This document shows positions 53,134 to 64,000 of a stretch of DNA of 64,000 nt, one piece after another. Location of the stretch: contig JAZGUH010000379.1 in assembly GCA_037893225.1 (NCBI GenBank), positions 377,001-441,000 of the forward strand, read 5' to 3'. A program made the translations under genes and the position numbers. The notes below the pieces were generated by a model. The model was not told the origin of the DNA and made no database searches. It saw only the letters and a list, made by a program, of their open reading frames with translations. The stretch comes from Hippasteria phrygiana (lineage: Eukaryota; Echinodermata; Asteroidea; Valvatida; Goniasteridae). Each line of letters begins with the position of its first letter. Within the stretch, counting starts at the first letter, position 1.

Positions 53134-53318
53134 ATAAGCCAGTTCAGTATTTCACTTGAACTGCGCATGTGCACAATGAAATGGGTCATTCAGGATAACT
53201 AACGCGCGCGTATAAATGTGCAAGGTGGTCACGTAACATTTTGTGGCAATACATCAGCAATTTTATCCCGAATAACCTTTGACCTGAACTACTTCATCGA
53301 GATACTGAACTGGCTTAT
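53134..53318. mobile_element. TIR MITE family C, copy 2
   Basis: ATAAGCCAGTTCAGTATTTC and GAGATACTGAACTGGCTTAT are inverted ends; the interior shares CAGCAATTTTATCCCGAATA with copy 1. About 185 bp, in the CREBRF 5' region. Confidence 0.9.
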
Positions 53319-53979
53319 TATCTAGTGAATCTTAACAACTTGCATCATGTCAAGGCTTCATGTATAAATTAGTCATAGCTGCCAGTGGGAAAAAAAAGAG
53401 AGAGAATATTGGCAAGTCTTGTTTTTTCAAATTTATGTTTAGTATTTAAACCAGGAAATGATACAAATATAGCTGAGCCTTCAAACTGACCTGTATTTTG
53501 TTTGTTTGGTATGACCTTGTGCACTTCAGCAACTGCTAAGGTCTCAGAGGGCAAGGTTCTCTGATTGGTGTGCAATAGTGGGTGGCCTCGAACTTTTAAC
53601 TCTGTAGGTTGTGATCTGAATAATGGCAAGGGGCAAAAGAACAAATTAAACTATTTTAAGAATATATAATATTTGCAGAAAGGTTGATGAGGCATGCTCC
53701 CTTCATCATTGCCAACACATCTGTTACAAATACAAGAAATAATACATTAATTTGTGTTATTTGTATACTGCCTGGCATTAATAAGTTCAGAGTAGACCCA
53801 AAAAAACAAGATTACATTAAATATTAAATTTACATCCAGTTGAAATGAATTATTTAGTCAAACCAAAAATGACCAGTGGACAGACTCTTTTTCCTACATC
53901 CAGGTATAAACCTGAAGTAAAAAATCCAGAGACTTCCAAATTTTGTTCAAGATTATTCAAGGCATTGAACTATTAATAC

Positions 53980-54622
53980 TAGGGGTGTGCATCAGAACCG
54001 GGTACCCGAATACCCAACCGTTCATGTCAGGAACCGGTTCCAGATAATGGAATCGAGTACCCGTACAACTTTACATTATAGCATAGTATCTTCCCAGAAA
54101 ATGAAAAAGGAAAGGCTTCGAATGTTATTTGTCAGGAATTTTCAAAATTAAAACACGACTAGGCCTACATGGGAAACCAGCACAGATTTCATGTTTATGA
54201 CGCTCACAAATATTGACAATAAAGGGAATTTACCGGTTGTGGTTTTTGTAGTCTGGGTATGGATAAAGAGCCTTGACGAGACATACATGTAATAGCATGC
54301 CTCATGCCACTATAAATACAAACTGTATAAAGCTTCTGTCTTTTGTGATATGCCGGCACATGCACGTGCCGGAACATGTACATATGTAATGGCGGAGTAG
54401 TGATCAGGTTCACTATAGACAGGCATGAGATTTTTCAGACTTTTGTCTGAAATCAGACTTTTCAATCTCAGAGAAAGACATTATTACAACTTCCAGGATT
54501 GGAAGTTTTGGATTGGGTTTCTTTAACGGGTACCCGGGTACCCGTATTTTTTTCAATCGGGTACCCGTATTTTTTTCAATCGGGTACCAGGTTCTTTTAC
54601 TACCCGTAAATGCACACCCCTA
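53980..54622. mobile_element. hAT-like non-autonomous transposon 2
   Basis: Ends TAGGGGTGTGCAT and TGCACACCCCTA, exact 8-base duplication ATTAATAC on both sides (53972-53979 and 54623-54630), and subterminal GGGTACCCG repeats. 643 bp, no transposase. Strong structural evidence for a hAT-superfamily insertion. Confidence 0.95.
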
Positions 54623-56037
54623 ATTAATACATGTACTTCAAAATGGTAAGAGAGCTTGAGGTGGAGCTCAAAACTAGATTCCAAGCTAGGGTCTGAGAAA
54701 TAGTCCAAGATGTTTACATCTCGTCCCTTATAACTGCATTCCCCTGACATCTCCTAACATCAGCTGACTCGGCAAACAGTGCAAATCCCACAGTTCAATG
54801 GTTTCAACAAATATTTACCTCTCCTGTAAATGGAACCTTCCAAGAGATAAGAATACCCTGTACCATGGATAATTCATGAGGGGGGCTGAACAGGTAAATA
54901 CCAGGGATACAAAAGGGAACCTTGGTGAATATTTCGTTATGAGTAATATCGTGAGGGGAAAACACAGTAACAATTGCCAGGTTACTGCAGCATACACAAT
55001 CAACACAAGGGCTGGGGTGATTCTCGTCTGCAGGTGAATTCATTGCACCTGTACATGTAATTTCCCTCAACCATCAAGGTCTGCAACAATCTAAACCCAT
55101 GCAGCCTCACCCCTTTCCCAGTCAGTCTACACCCACACTTCCAATTTGATATTTCAACAATTTAGTCACGGTCTTACCCATTTGGATTTTTATCTCTGGA
55201 AACTATACAATAAAAATACTTTTTTTATACATTTATAATTTCCTGCAAACCTATTTATGTGTGGATTATTCTGTTTACTTTGCTCACAGGACTTGAATTG
55301 AGTCTGCATATTTTTCACAAACTCCACAAAAGTAAGGGATGATAATGACTTGCAATAATGTGGATTATCATTGCCTTATGTTTTACCATGTAGCAATTTG
55401 TATTTTTATGAACAAATATGTTGAGGGATTTTTTCATTTTGCCTTCTGTATTTTCAAAGCCTGCAGTCAGTAACAATTTGACTGCAGAAAATGAAACCTG
55501 CAAATGACCTTGCTCAAATAGTTTAAAGGGGTTTAAACTGGAAAAGCTCAGTTTTGAGAACAACTAAACCTTGAATGTAGCAATGGCCCCTACAACAATT
55601 AACCAACATTCTTGAATCCCAAAACTTTCAACAATATAATTGTTTTGGTTGTTTCCCGTAACCGTCAGTGAGAACGGCTGCTCAGAAATTTCAAAGTAGA
55701 TTTTTAGTCTGATCTGGAACTTACGTGTATAGTCTCAAAAAAGTTTTCTTTTATTCAATTTATGCTAATTCATACTTCACTGATGTTTTGAACTTTATCT
55801 GTACCCGCATACAGTATTTTATTGACAATATTTGTACAGAGGTTGTTGGATGAACCATAGCATGCATATATTACATAGAGGGGTTGGGTTTGAGGTCATA
55901 TGGAATCTAGGTTGCTTTGTGCTGGTACTGTTGCACCAAATGCAAATCCTATGATCACCAGATCATGATGAGCTGGTATTCAAAGTGCACATGTATGTGA
56001 TCCTGTCCGCATTCAAACTCACAGTCCAACTGTAAAC

Positions 56038-56075
56038 ATGTACATGTACATGTACATGTAGATGTAGATGTAGAT
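56038..56075. repeat. TACATG / TAGATG hexamer repeat
   Basis: Roughly four TACATG units followed by three TAGATG units. Scattered TACATGTA words are common across the window. Confidence 0.9.
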
Positions 56076-56328
56076 CCAGAAAGGCGGGGTTATGACTCAG
56101 TAGCCCAAGTACCAGGAAACCTCCTAGCCTGGAATCCAACCCCAATGTATTTCCCTTGCTTCAAACAGGAACAGCCTATGCCCGGGCACAAAGTAGGTAC
56201 AGCCCAATCTTACTGTGCATCTTGCGTACAATGTATTGCAGTTCATCATGTACAAGTATGACACAAATAGATGGACATGAGCCTGTGTTACTGGCATATT
56301 ATTACATGCCTGGAGAACAGGCTTTAAT

Positions 56329-56485
56329 ATAAGCCAGTTCAGTATCTCAATGAAGCAGTCCAGGTCAAAGGTTATTCGGGTGAAAATGCGAACACCCATT
56401 CTGATTGAATTTAACATTTGTGCATTTAATTGTGTGACCAACTTTCGCATTATATACGCGTGCGTTAGTTATCCCGAATGACCCG
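56329..56485. mobile_element. TIR MITE family C, copy 3 (right end lost)
   Basis: Starts ATAAGCCAGTTCAGTATCTC, contains GGTCAAAGGTTATTCGGGT and GCGTTAGTTATCCCGAATGA, then loses similarity; the right inverted terminus is missing. Opposite orientation to copy 2. Confidence 0.8.
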
Positions 56486-57071
56486 TGACCCATGCTTTCG
56501 TTGAAAGCAAGGATCCAACTTCATAAGCCAGCTAGTCTGCTAGGCAGATTTATAGATGTCTATAGGCAGATTTATAGATGTCTATACAATACTTAATTGT
56601 ATCTCTTCAGTGCAGCTGCTTGTCTATGCTTATATCATGCTTAAATTAAGTTAATTTATTTACGATAAACTTTTATGTTTATTTTAATATTAATTTTAGT
56701 TTTTAACTAATACTTTAATTTTTAATTTTTAGTTTTTAGTTTTTATTAAAATATTTGTATTTATTTTATTTTATTTTTAATGTAATTTTTTATATGATAC
56801 CTGTAAGTGGCGGGTCTCCGCTGTTGAATATCGAAATAAATAAATAAAAAATAAAATAAAAAATAAAAAATAAGCAAACAAATATGCTAATAAGTAATAA
56901 GCAAGTTTTACTTGGCAAACCCAGCTCCCCCCCCCCCAAGACAATTATATTGGCTGCATTTGTGCTATTCTGCCTGATCTTACAGCTTGGAAACTATAGT
57001 AATAACCAACATTTCCTGCACACCTAGTAGTGCAGAGTCTGCAGGGTACATTCAGACATGACTCCAGTTAA

Positions 57072-57540
57072 AGGTAGTGTACATGATTGGTCATTGTTGC
57101 AATTTTCAGAAATGGGCAGATTTGGGGCGTAGTATTTTATACGAAATATCGTTCCACTGACCTGTTCAAAGTTTTGCGTTGTTGGATGGCCAAAAAAACG
57201 AGAGAAAAACGGTGCTAGTTTTCAACCGTGTGGGGCGGATGATAGCATTCAGTCAAGGAACGCGTGGCTACCTGGACGCGTGACGCGCCCCGAATGCCAG
57301 CATGTCTGGGTCGCGCCACTCGTCCGGGTAGCCACGCGCGCCTAGACTAAAGGCTACAGGGCAGTTTTCCAAAGATTTCCAGCTAGAAATCGTTGGAAAA
57401 CGATATAAATTTCCACTTTTCTTAACAACGACAGCACACCTGGTGCTATCATTTCACAGGATGATTAGACTACTACTTACAGTCTAGTAAGGTATTTCAG
57501 TAAAAAAAAATTGGAGGATTACCAATCGTGTACACTACAT
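57072..57540. mobile_element. TTAA-flanked element P5 with GC-rich centre
   Basis: AGGTAGTGTACATGATTGGT and ACCAATCGTGTACACTACAT are inverted ends between TTAA sites (57068-57071, 57541-57544). The centre (57255-57345) is GC-rich and itself inverted: GCGTGGCTACC against GGTAGCCACGC. 469 bp, non-coding. Confidence 0.8.
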
Positions 57541-58038
57541 TTAACACCAAATAATGGACCAAGGGCAAAATTAAAAAAAACATGTTTAGCATCATGCTGT
57601 TTTCAAAACAAGGAAGGAGGTCTCCTTTGTCCTACATGTCAGTATTTTCAGATTATGGCAGAAAAGTTCCAGATCAATTTCATTTTCAAACAAGCCACAG
57701 ATTAACTGGGAGACATTTCCTCTCAGTCTCTTCCCCTTCCATTTTTATTGGGGTTTTGGCTAAAAGGAAAAACAAAATAATAAGGCAGTTTCGAAAAAGG
57801 AAACTGGCGAGAAGCATTTTTCATATTTTGGTTTCTGTACACGAAAAAAAGAGGAAATTCAGGGCCTCATTATCCACACCTAGTATTAATGCACGTACCC
57901 AATGCCAGCATTTAATTGAGGCTACTCCCATTTGAACTACAATCTCACAACATCCCTTTCTGCCTTTTCTATCTGCATTATTGTAAATGCAACACATGTA
58001 CACTGCATACCTCGCTCTTTCCAGCCTTTACCATCCCA

Positions 58039-58080
58039 CCATGATTCAACCATGATTCAACCATGATTCAACCATGATTC
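58039..58080. repeat. 11-bp tandem repeat
   Basis: Nearly four units of CCATGATTCAA. Confidence 0.95.
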
Positions 58081-61000
58081 CTAGACCAATTACAGACCAG
58101 AAACAACATAATTGCAAATGTTAAACATTACATTATACCATGCATAAGGCACCATGTACCTCAATGGTAAAACTATTATATCATGTCCATCAAGAAACAC
58201 ATTAAAATAGTGCAGTTACATGCTATAAAATACCCTGTTAAAAATAATTCAATAAGTGGCCGGCCTTCACATTTTGCATGGAAACATTCCGCATGGACGC
58301 TCAAAAACGATTCGAGGACCTGAGTGGATTACACAATACCCAATGGATCGACTGAGTAAACTCTAGAGTTCAATGGAAGGGCAATCACGTTTCTGACAGT
58401 CTGGGGGTCCACCCAGTGCGCCCCGTGTCCATACAGCAGGATGTCAACAATGCTATCGCCACGGTAATTTGATGCACCACTGCACTAGGCACAATTTATA
58501 TGTACGCCAACAGAAATTGCTTGTTCATGGTCACAAAATTAAGATCATTACAGTCATCCTTCACACAATACCGCTGCTATTTGTGTCTACTTCTCATTGA
58601 AAATTATTAACATTCTGATGTGTTGCATGTACATTAACTGCAGGTATTTATCACAAACATTTATGTACTATCCTAGTGAAGACTAGATATGGATTTAAGT
58701 GAATAAAAACAAATGTTAACAACCAGCTAAAAAAAAATTATTTTTAGGGTTTTGTTATACAGTGGGCACCAGTTATATGGGCACCAGTCCAAGCACCGCT
58801 GTCAAAAGAAAGCCCAAACACCCTTTTCCAAACATCAGCCCATTTTGTCTACGGTAAGTGTACATTGTTTCCCAGTTCCCGCTGTATGAACCACTCTCTA
58901 CACTTATTTCCTGGTTGTGCGATTACAGTGAAGACAACACATCCATGTACATGTATACATGTGAACATAAAAGCTTTTGATAACTTTAAGCTTTGAAATT
59001 TTTACGGAAGATTAACTAAAAGACTTGGCGATTGTTCAGAGCAAAGATGGCCATATTTTTCTTGACCCACAGCCAAATTTAAATATAACTGGCATCCATG
59101 GGATACTGAAGATAAGTTTCCTTTTTAAGCAGGAGAGGCTCTGTGTCTGTGACTACACTTAGGTTGTCCCATTGTACATCAGCTACACCTGGGCCCAATT
59201 TCATAGCGTTGCTTAACGGTAAGCAAAAAAGCTGTGCTAACTATAGCAGGAAAATTTGCTTAAGCATTAGTGTATTTCATGGCCAAGTCGTGCTAACGCT
59301 TACACGTGCATGGAGATTTATATTGTTGTGTCACTAATTTAAGCAAATCCTGCTTCCGAAGTTAGCGGGCTCTTCGCTGTGCTTACTGCTTACAGTTTCT
59401 ATGAAATGTGCGAGGGTTCTTTTAAGCAGCGCTATGAAATCAGGCCCTGGGCTGGGCATAGTTCAATTAGCTGTATCTGCGCATGAGCTACACCTAGCAG
59501 GGCTTTATGACCATCTGCATCTATTTTGACAAAATGAAAAATGAAGAGTGTAGCAAATGTTTGTCTGATTGCAATATTTTAGAGCCAACTTTTGGTGAAT
59601 CACGAACGTAGCTACTTACTAATATACCAAAACTGACAATCCCTTCTGGGACACCCCCCCCCCCCCCCCCAACGCGAACAAATTACCGGCAACCTTGTAA
59701 AACACAAAAAATTAAATTACCCCACCTCCAACATGTCCAATACCAATTAAAATTGGAATCTAATGTGAATAAACAAAACAATTAATAAACTTATTCTTTA
59801 GATCCAACTATTTAATTTGTGGAATTATTGTATTTTTTTTTTTATTTAATTTTGCAACAAGGCATTTTTTTTTATTATTATTATTAATTATTATTAAAAT
59901 GAGAAAAAGAGGTTTGTATTGATGCTAATGACAGTTTACACACTGAAATGTTAATAAATAATAAAAAATCCTACAGTATAATAAATCAATCAATTTTGCA
60001 AGGTTTATAAAAAAATATGTAATTTTTATGTAAAAATGTTTCGTGATTTCTATCCCGACCACTCGGACAATGTGGACAGTCAATATACCCAGATCACACT
60101 TGTCTCTAACAAAGTAATAAATAATTTTCCTATTAAACAAAGCAACACATCAGTCATTTCAAATACATGCAAAATAAACACTGTGAGAAAACCCGGTAAA
60201 ATGCAATACCTGTATAATTTAACATGGTTCATGTTATTGCAGTTGCACAATAGGCCTACCTGTACTCCAAAACGGCGAGTCGAAATCTTGGTTATTCGCG
60301 AATGAAATTCAGTCTAACACAAGTCCGCTACATCCGTGTTTTAAGGAGGCGGTTTCGTACAATTCATATTAGAAAATGTGTCTTTTTCCTCAACATGGGT
60401 GCAGACATTTCCCCGTAAAATTCCATACAGTTCCACGTCAACTGATTCTAGATACTTCAGCTGTGTTCTGTCACGATGACTTGCAACCTCGAATCTCGAT
60501 GGTTTTTTGTTTTGGGTCTGTCAAATTCATTTCAAGGATGTACCCAAAATTGATTGCATAAAATATTGACCAATCACAGGCCTCGTACGGAGTGGGCTCG
60601 CCCACAAAAACCTCTATGCAAATTAGGTAGTTATCGGCAATGTTAGGGAGATTTTACTCATAACAAATCATTTGGTCGCCCCTTGTAAGATTCATTTTAC
60701 AGTATTTTTAGACTTTTTATATTCTTATAGAATAGAAATAACTATAATTCCCCATGCCAATTATTTATAAATTACAGATTATCCTCTTACAAGATAATTT
60801 TGAAGAGGTTTTCACCGTTGTCTAGTAAGATCTTGTAACTACTTTGAAACCGGATGAAACAGGTTCAGGATTTGATCAAATCACGTGCAGCTAGCTAGCT
60901 GCCGCCGTGCCAGGATCATACCATTTTTTCAACCGTTATAATGATGGGCCAATTTCATAAAATATTGTTATTTTCTTAAATTCAATTTTAATACTTTAAA

Positions 61001-61199
61001 TATCGTGATACAACTAGTTCAGGGTATTTTTTCTTAAAGAAAAATGAATTTCCACAACAAAAACTCAAAGATACAGCATGGAAATGTTACCTCCTTGCTA
61101 TGTTATTGTTCCTTAAAATAGTTCATTCCACTCCGGAGGGGGTGTTTTTCTCCGAAGGCGCTCGAAAGGCCACGTATTGCGTCATATGTTTGGGAAATC

Positions 61200-61265
61200 C
61201 TGAAATGGCACGCAATGCAGGGTATCGAACCCGGCTGGTACGGCCAAGTACTGCATGCCAACATG
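61200..61265 (-). mobile_element. Possible tRNA-like SINE fragment
   Basis: The minus strand reads CCGGGTTCGATACCCTGC, a B-box-like T arm, without a complete tRNA. Probably a SINE remnant; not matched to the other SINEs. Confidence 0.35.
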
Positions 61266-61951
61266 GACGCAGCCTTTGTATGTAAATACTGAGGTCCAGA
61301 TGGTTTTATGTCGAGCATGTTCACGCCCAGTGCTCTTGCCTACGCCCTCAATAATGACTGTTGGGAGGTAAAGTGTAACCCGAAACAAAATCAGATTTAA
61401 TTTGTCTTAATTAGGCAATAACTTCCTTAATAAGAAAGATAAATTGTTTCATAACTGTACTTTGCCAATACTCGGAGGGGGGTCTGTTCAAGGTCAAAAG
61501 AAGAAGAATTAATTTTGTTCTCGGGATTTTTGGTATGACTTTACGCCATGGCATAAATCCCCATAAATTTACTGGTTAAAAATTCCACATTGAACTGAAC
61601 TTTACACACAATGAGGTCAAATTAAGATCAAATGCTTTGTTGGTCGTTTATTCAGAAACAGCCGTTTGTTAAAATCATCTGTGACCAATGTAAGGGCGTT
61701 TCTCTTACGCGCGTGCCAGGAAATATTTATGTACATAATTTCAACATTTATGATATTGGCTTGAACCGGCTGTAAAGCGCAAAAGCTTATAAATCACGTG
61801 CAACAATGGTGACAAATGCTACCAGCTATCTTTATACATGTAAGCTAGTTTTCAAACCAGGCTGATGATGATGATGATGATAACCAATTAGAAATGTACA
61901 GTATACTAAATAATTTTGTAAGATTCGAGGCTTTGCATGGCGGAGATACTA

Positions 61952-62107
61952 ATAAATGAACGGTTTGCGGAAACACCATGTGGAAATATTTCTCAATTGA
62001 GATAATGGTTCCGAAAAGAACCAGATGTATAAACAAAGTTCTTTTCGGAACCATTCTCTCAATTAAGAAATATTTCCACATGGTCTTTTCACAAACTTTT
62101 CATTTAT
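61952..62107. mobile_element. Fold-back element family E
   Basis: ATAAATGAA and ACCATGTGGAAATATTTCTC on the left pair with GAAATATTTCCACATGGT and TTCATTTAT on the right; the inner arms (AATGGTTCCGAAAAGAAC) pair around a short loop. 156 bp. Confidence 0.85.
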
Positions 62108-62942
62108 AAATAATTTTGGCTACACGTGTACTAACCTGGGTTTTGACGAAACGAATCACGCGGCCATATTGCATTTAAAAAGTCTTTTATCTATTAAACA
62201 ATCTTCAAGCAAAAAGAGGCTGTGCCAGGAACACTGTAAAGTTTTCTTTCTTTAATTTGGATGTAACAAAATATACGAATACAATTTATGATCGATAAAA
62301 TATATGCAATGACCTTTGCCCCTACAATCATCTACCAGTCTTCGGATGTGGCACTCTCCTGATTCATTTAAAGATGTATAACATCCTTGCTATCTGAACA
62401 TAAAAGTTACAGATGATGTCAGAAATAGAGTGCCATGTAGTATAAAGTACCTGTTTGTTCAAAATGTTTTTCTATGATTTGTTAAGCAGGGAAAATCCAT
62501 TGAAGTTTTCAGTCAGAGTCTCTATGAATGAATATAGTTTGGGTCTAAAACCTTACAAAAAACTCTGAAAAATCTGAAATGAAAGCAAAAGCTTTAAATT
62601 ACACTGAATATGTTGTCCTGTAATTTCTTTGTGAAAGTTTTATTTAGTAATTAAGCCATGGTTTCAAGGAATTTCCTTTCATAAGCTTGTTGATGATCTT
62701 TCAAGGGAAAAGCTGCTAAGCTTTAATAGTAATCCCCTGCTCGCTAATGATCTTGGCATGAAATAATTATGAGAAGGGGATGGCTCTAGGTCCTTGGATC
62801 AAAAAATTTATGATGAATGGACTGTTATGGACTGTCGTCAAGTTAAAACAGTTTACTCATTCAGAATAAAAAATCGTCACCCCCCACTAAAAATTCCCAA
62901 ACGCAGAAAATAATAGCATTATAAAGAAAAATCACTGTGAGC

Positions 62943-62991
62943 CCCCCCCCCCCCCCCCCCCACTGTAACATACACCCCCCCCCCCCCCCAA
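62943..62991. repeat. Two poly-C runs
   Basis: C runs at about 62943-62960 and 62975-62989 separated by ACTGTAACATACA. Their length is likely to be unreliable in sequencing. Confidence 0.9.
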
Positions 62992-64000
62992 TCTCCCCCT
63001 ATGGAGACAGCCCTGGCTACACTGCTGTCAGGGTGTGATGTAAATGTCATCCAACGAACAGCAGACTGACTGACTATTTTTTACACAAGTAAAGGGTGTC
63101 TACAAAAAGTTATGCAAACTGATATTGTTACATTCTCAAAGTACAAATGTAGTTAACAACCGTGTTAATCTGCTAGATAGATAAATATTGGAGGTAACAC
63201 TTTAAAGACTAACTAAAATTAAGATTATAGCATAAGCTTTCATAGCTACAAGCTACTTGCATCTGATGAATTAGCTGTAGCTACGAAAGCTTTTGCCATA
63301 ATTCGTCATTATTTGTGTATGGATATGCTGGAAATAGGCCTAGTTGGAAATACCACTGGAGTTTAGTATTTAAATGTTTTCAAGGTAGCTTTGAGCACTG
63401 ACTTTATCACTGACATAAAGCATATCAAACCAATAAACATAACTGGTCAGTGACGAAGGATGGAAATTTGTAAATCTGCTCATCTTTTAAATTTTTTTTT
63501 TTTATAAATCTCAGATATATCCTATTAGTTCTTGAAGCAGTTCCAGTGAATTCAATGAAATGTATTAAGCATGAGCTGTTTCGCAAAACAATCATTAAGC
63601 AGGTCATATTTGATTGGAGCTTTCATTTAAATCTCCATGGAAGATATTTGCATTTAAGAATTCTAGTAAACAAGTTTTCAAAATGTCACACGTTTAAAAT
63701 TGGAGACAGGATCAGTATAATCAATACTGGCCTGGAGGCAATTAAGGGCAGGGAATTCAAAGGATCAAAATATTTGTATATGCAATGCCTTAGTACTGCC
63801 ATCTATTCCCAGAGGGAGTGAGTACAAAATCTGGAACTTCCCAGAGGAATTGATTACATTTTATTCAATTGTCTAATGGTGTATACAGGAACTTTTAAAC
63901 AATACTGCATTGAGCCTTTCAACTAAAAACAATCAACACACATTTAGTTTTTGAATAATTACTTTACAAATGTTGAATTATTTGATAATAGTAAAGATGC

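Larger units (their letters stand above)
52305..60330 (-). other. CREBRF: CREBRF 5' UTR introns / upstream region
   Basis: No coding exon recognised. The splice acceptor at the CREBRF start-codon exon implies untranslated exons upstream, somewhere in this span or beyond. Present are family C MITEs, an hAT-like element (53980-54622), a TTAA-flanked element (57072-57540), and small tandem repeats. The GC-richer, repeat-poor stretch near 60240-60480 is a possible promoter area; this is a guess. Confidence 0.4.
60331..64000. other. Right end: no gene recognised
   Basis: AT-rich sequence with one fold-back element (61952-62107), a tRNA-like B-box fragment near 61220, and long C runs at 62943-62991. 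The longest frames (for example 63546-63821) show no known domain or codon bias that I can see. Confidence 0.5.

Noticed and set aside
57582..57935. Plus-strand 117-codon basic frame
   Set aside because: Composition is typical of AT-rich noncoding DNA, with no family resemblance and no start or splice support.
63546..63821. Plus-strand 91-codon frame at the right end
   Set aside because: No known domain; too short and isolated to call.

Overview
This is an animal nuclear genome window with four multi-exon protein-coding genes, all introns GT-AG, in an AT-rich, repeat-filled setting. The genes are most like those of an invertebrate deuterostome. An echinoderm is my best guess, from one unduplicated NSD gene, one ENTPD4/7-type gene, many short inverted-repeat transposons, and SINEs ending in an AAAGCGCTATATAAG-type tail. 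The species cannot be fixed from the sequence alone.

Layout. (1) 2266-24547, + strand: an NSD-family histone H3K36 methyltransferase of about 1780 residues in 16 coding exons (PWWP, HMG box, PHD cluster, second PWWP, AWS-SET-postSET, C-terminal PHD/C5HCH). (2) 27459-30639, - strand: BNIP1/SEC20, a 227-residue ER SNARE in 6 exons. (3) 31151-40164, + strand: an ENTPD4/7-type Golgi/lysosomal nucleoside diphosphatase of about 619 residues in 10 exons, including a 14-base first coding exon. (4) 46600-52292, - strand: CREBRF, a bZIP-like regulator of 543 residues in 6 coding exons; its 5' UTR exons are not located and probably lie up to about 60 kb. I joined the exons by hand and every splice phase closes. 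NSD/BNIP1 and ENTPD/CREBRF are convergent pairs. BNIP1 and ENTPD are divergent, with 511 bases between start codons, and probably share a promoter region.

The genes do not form a pathway. They are chromatin modification, Golgi-to-ER traffic, luminal nucleotide hydrolysis and stress/TORC1-type transcription control. Their grouping is still notable: from memory, the human relatives (NSD1, CREBRF and BNIP1 on 5q35; NSD2 on 4p16; NSD3 and ENTPD4 on 8p; ENTPD7 on 10q24) lie on the chromosome set known as the NK-homeobox paralogon. The window looks like a compact, pre-duplication piece of that linkage group.

The rest is mostly non-autonomous mobile DNA: several families flanked by TTAA (piggyBac-like), two hAT-like elements with 8-base target duplications, several near-perfect fold-back MITEs (three families with two or more copies), two SINE families, minisatellites, and a repeat cluster at 41.0-42.6 kb built on GTCCTCGAACGTA. 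I found no operon, CRISPR array, phage or convincing new enzyme system. The most unusual unexplained items are the 41-42.6 kb repeat cluster and the minisatellite in NSD intron 8 that stays open in all three forward frames.
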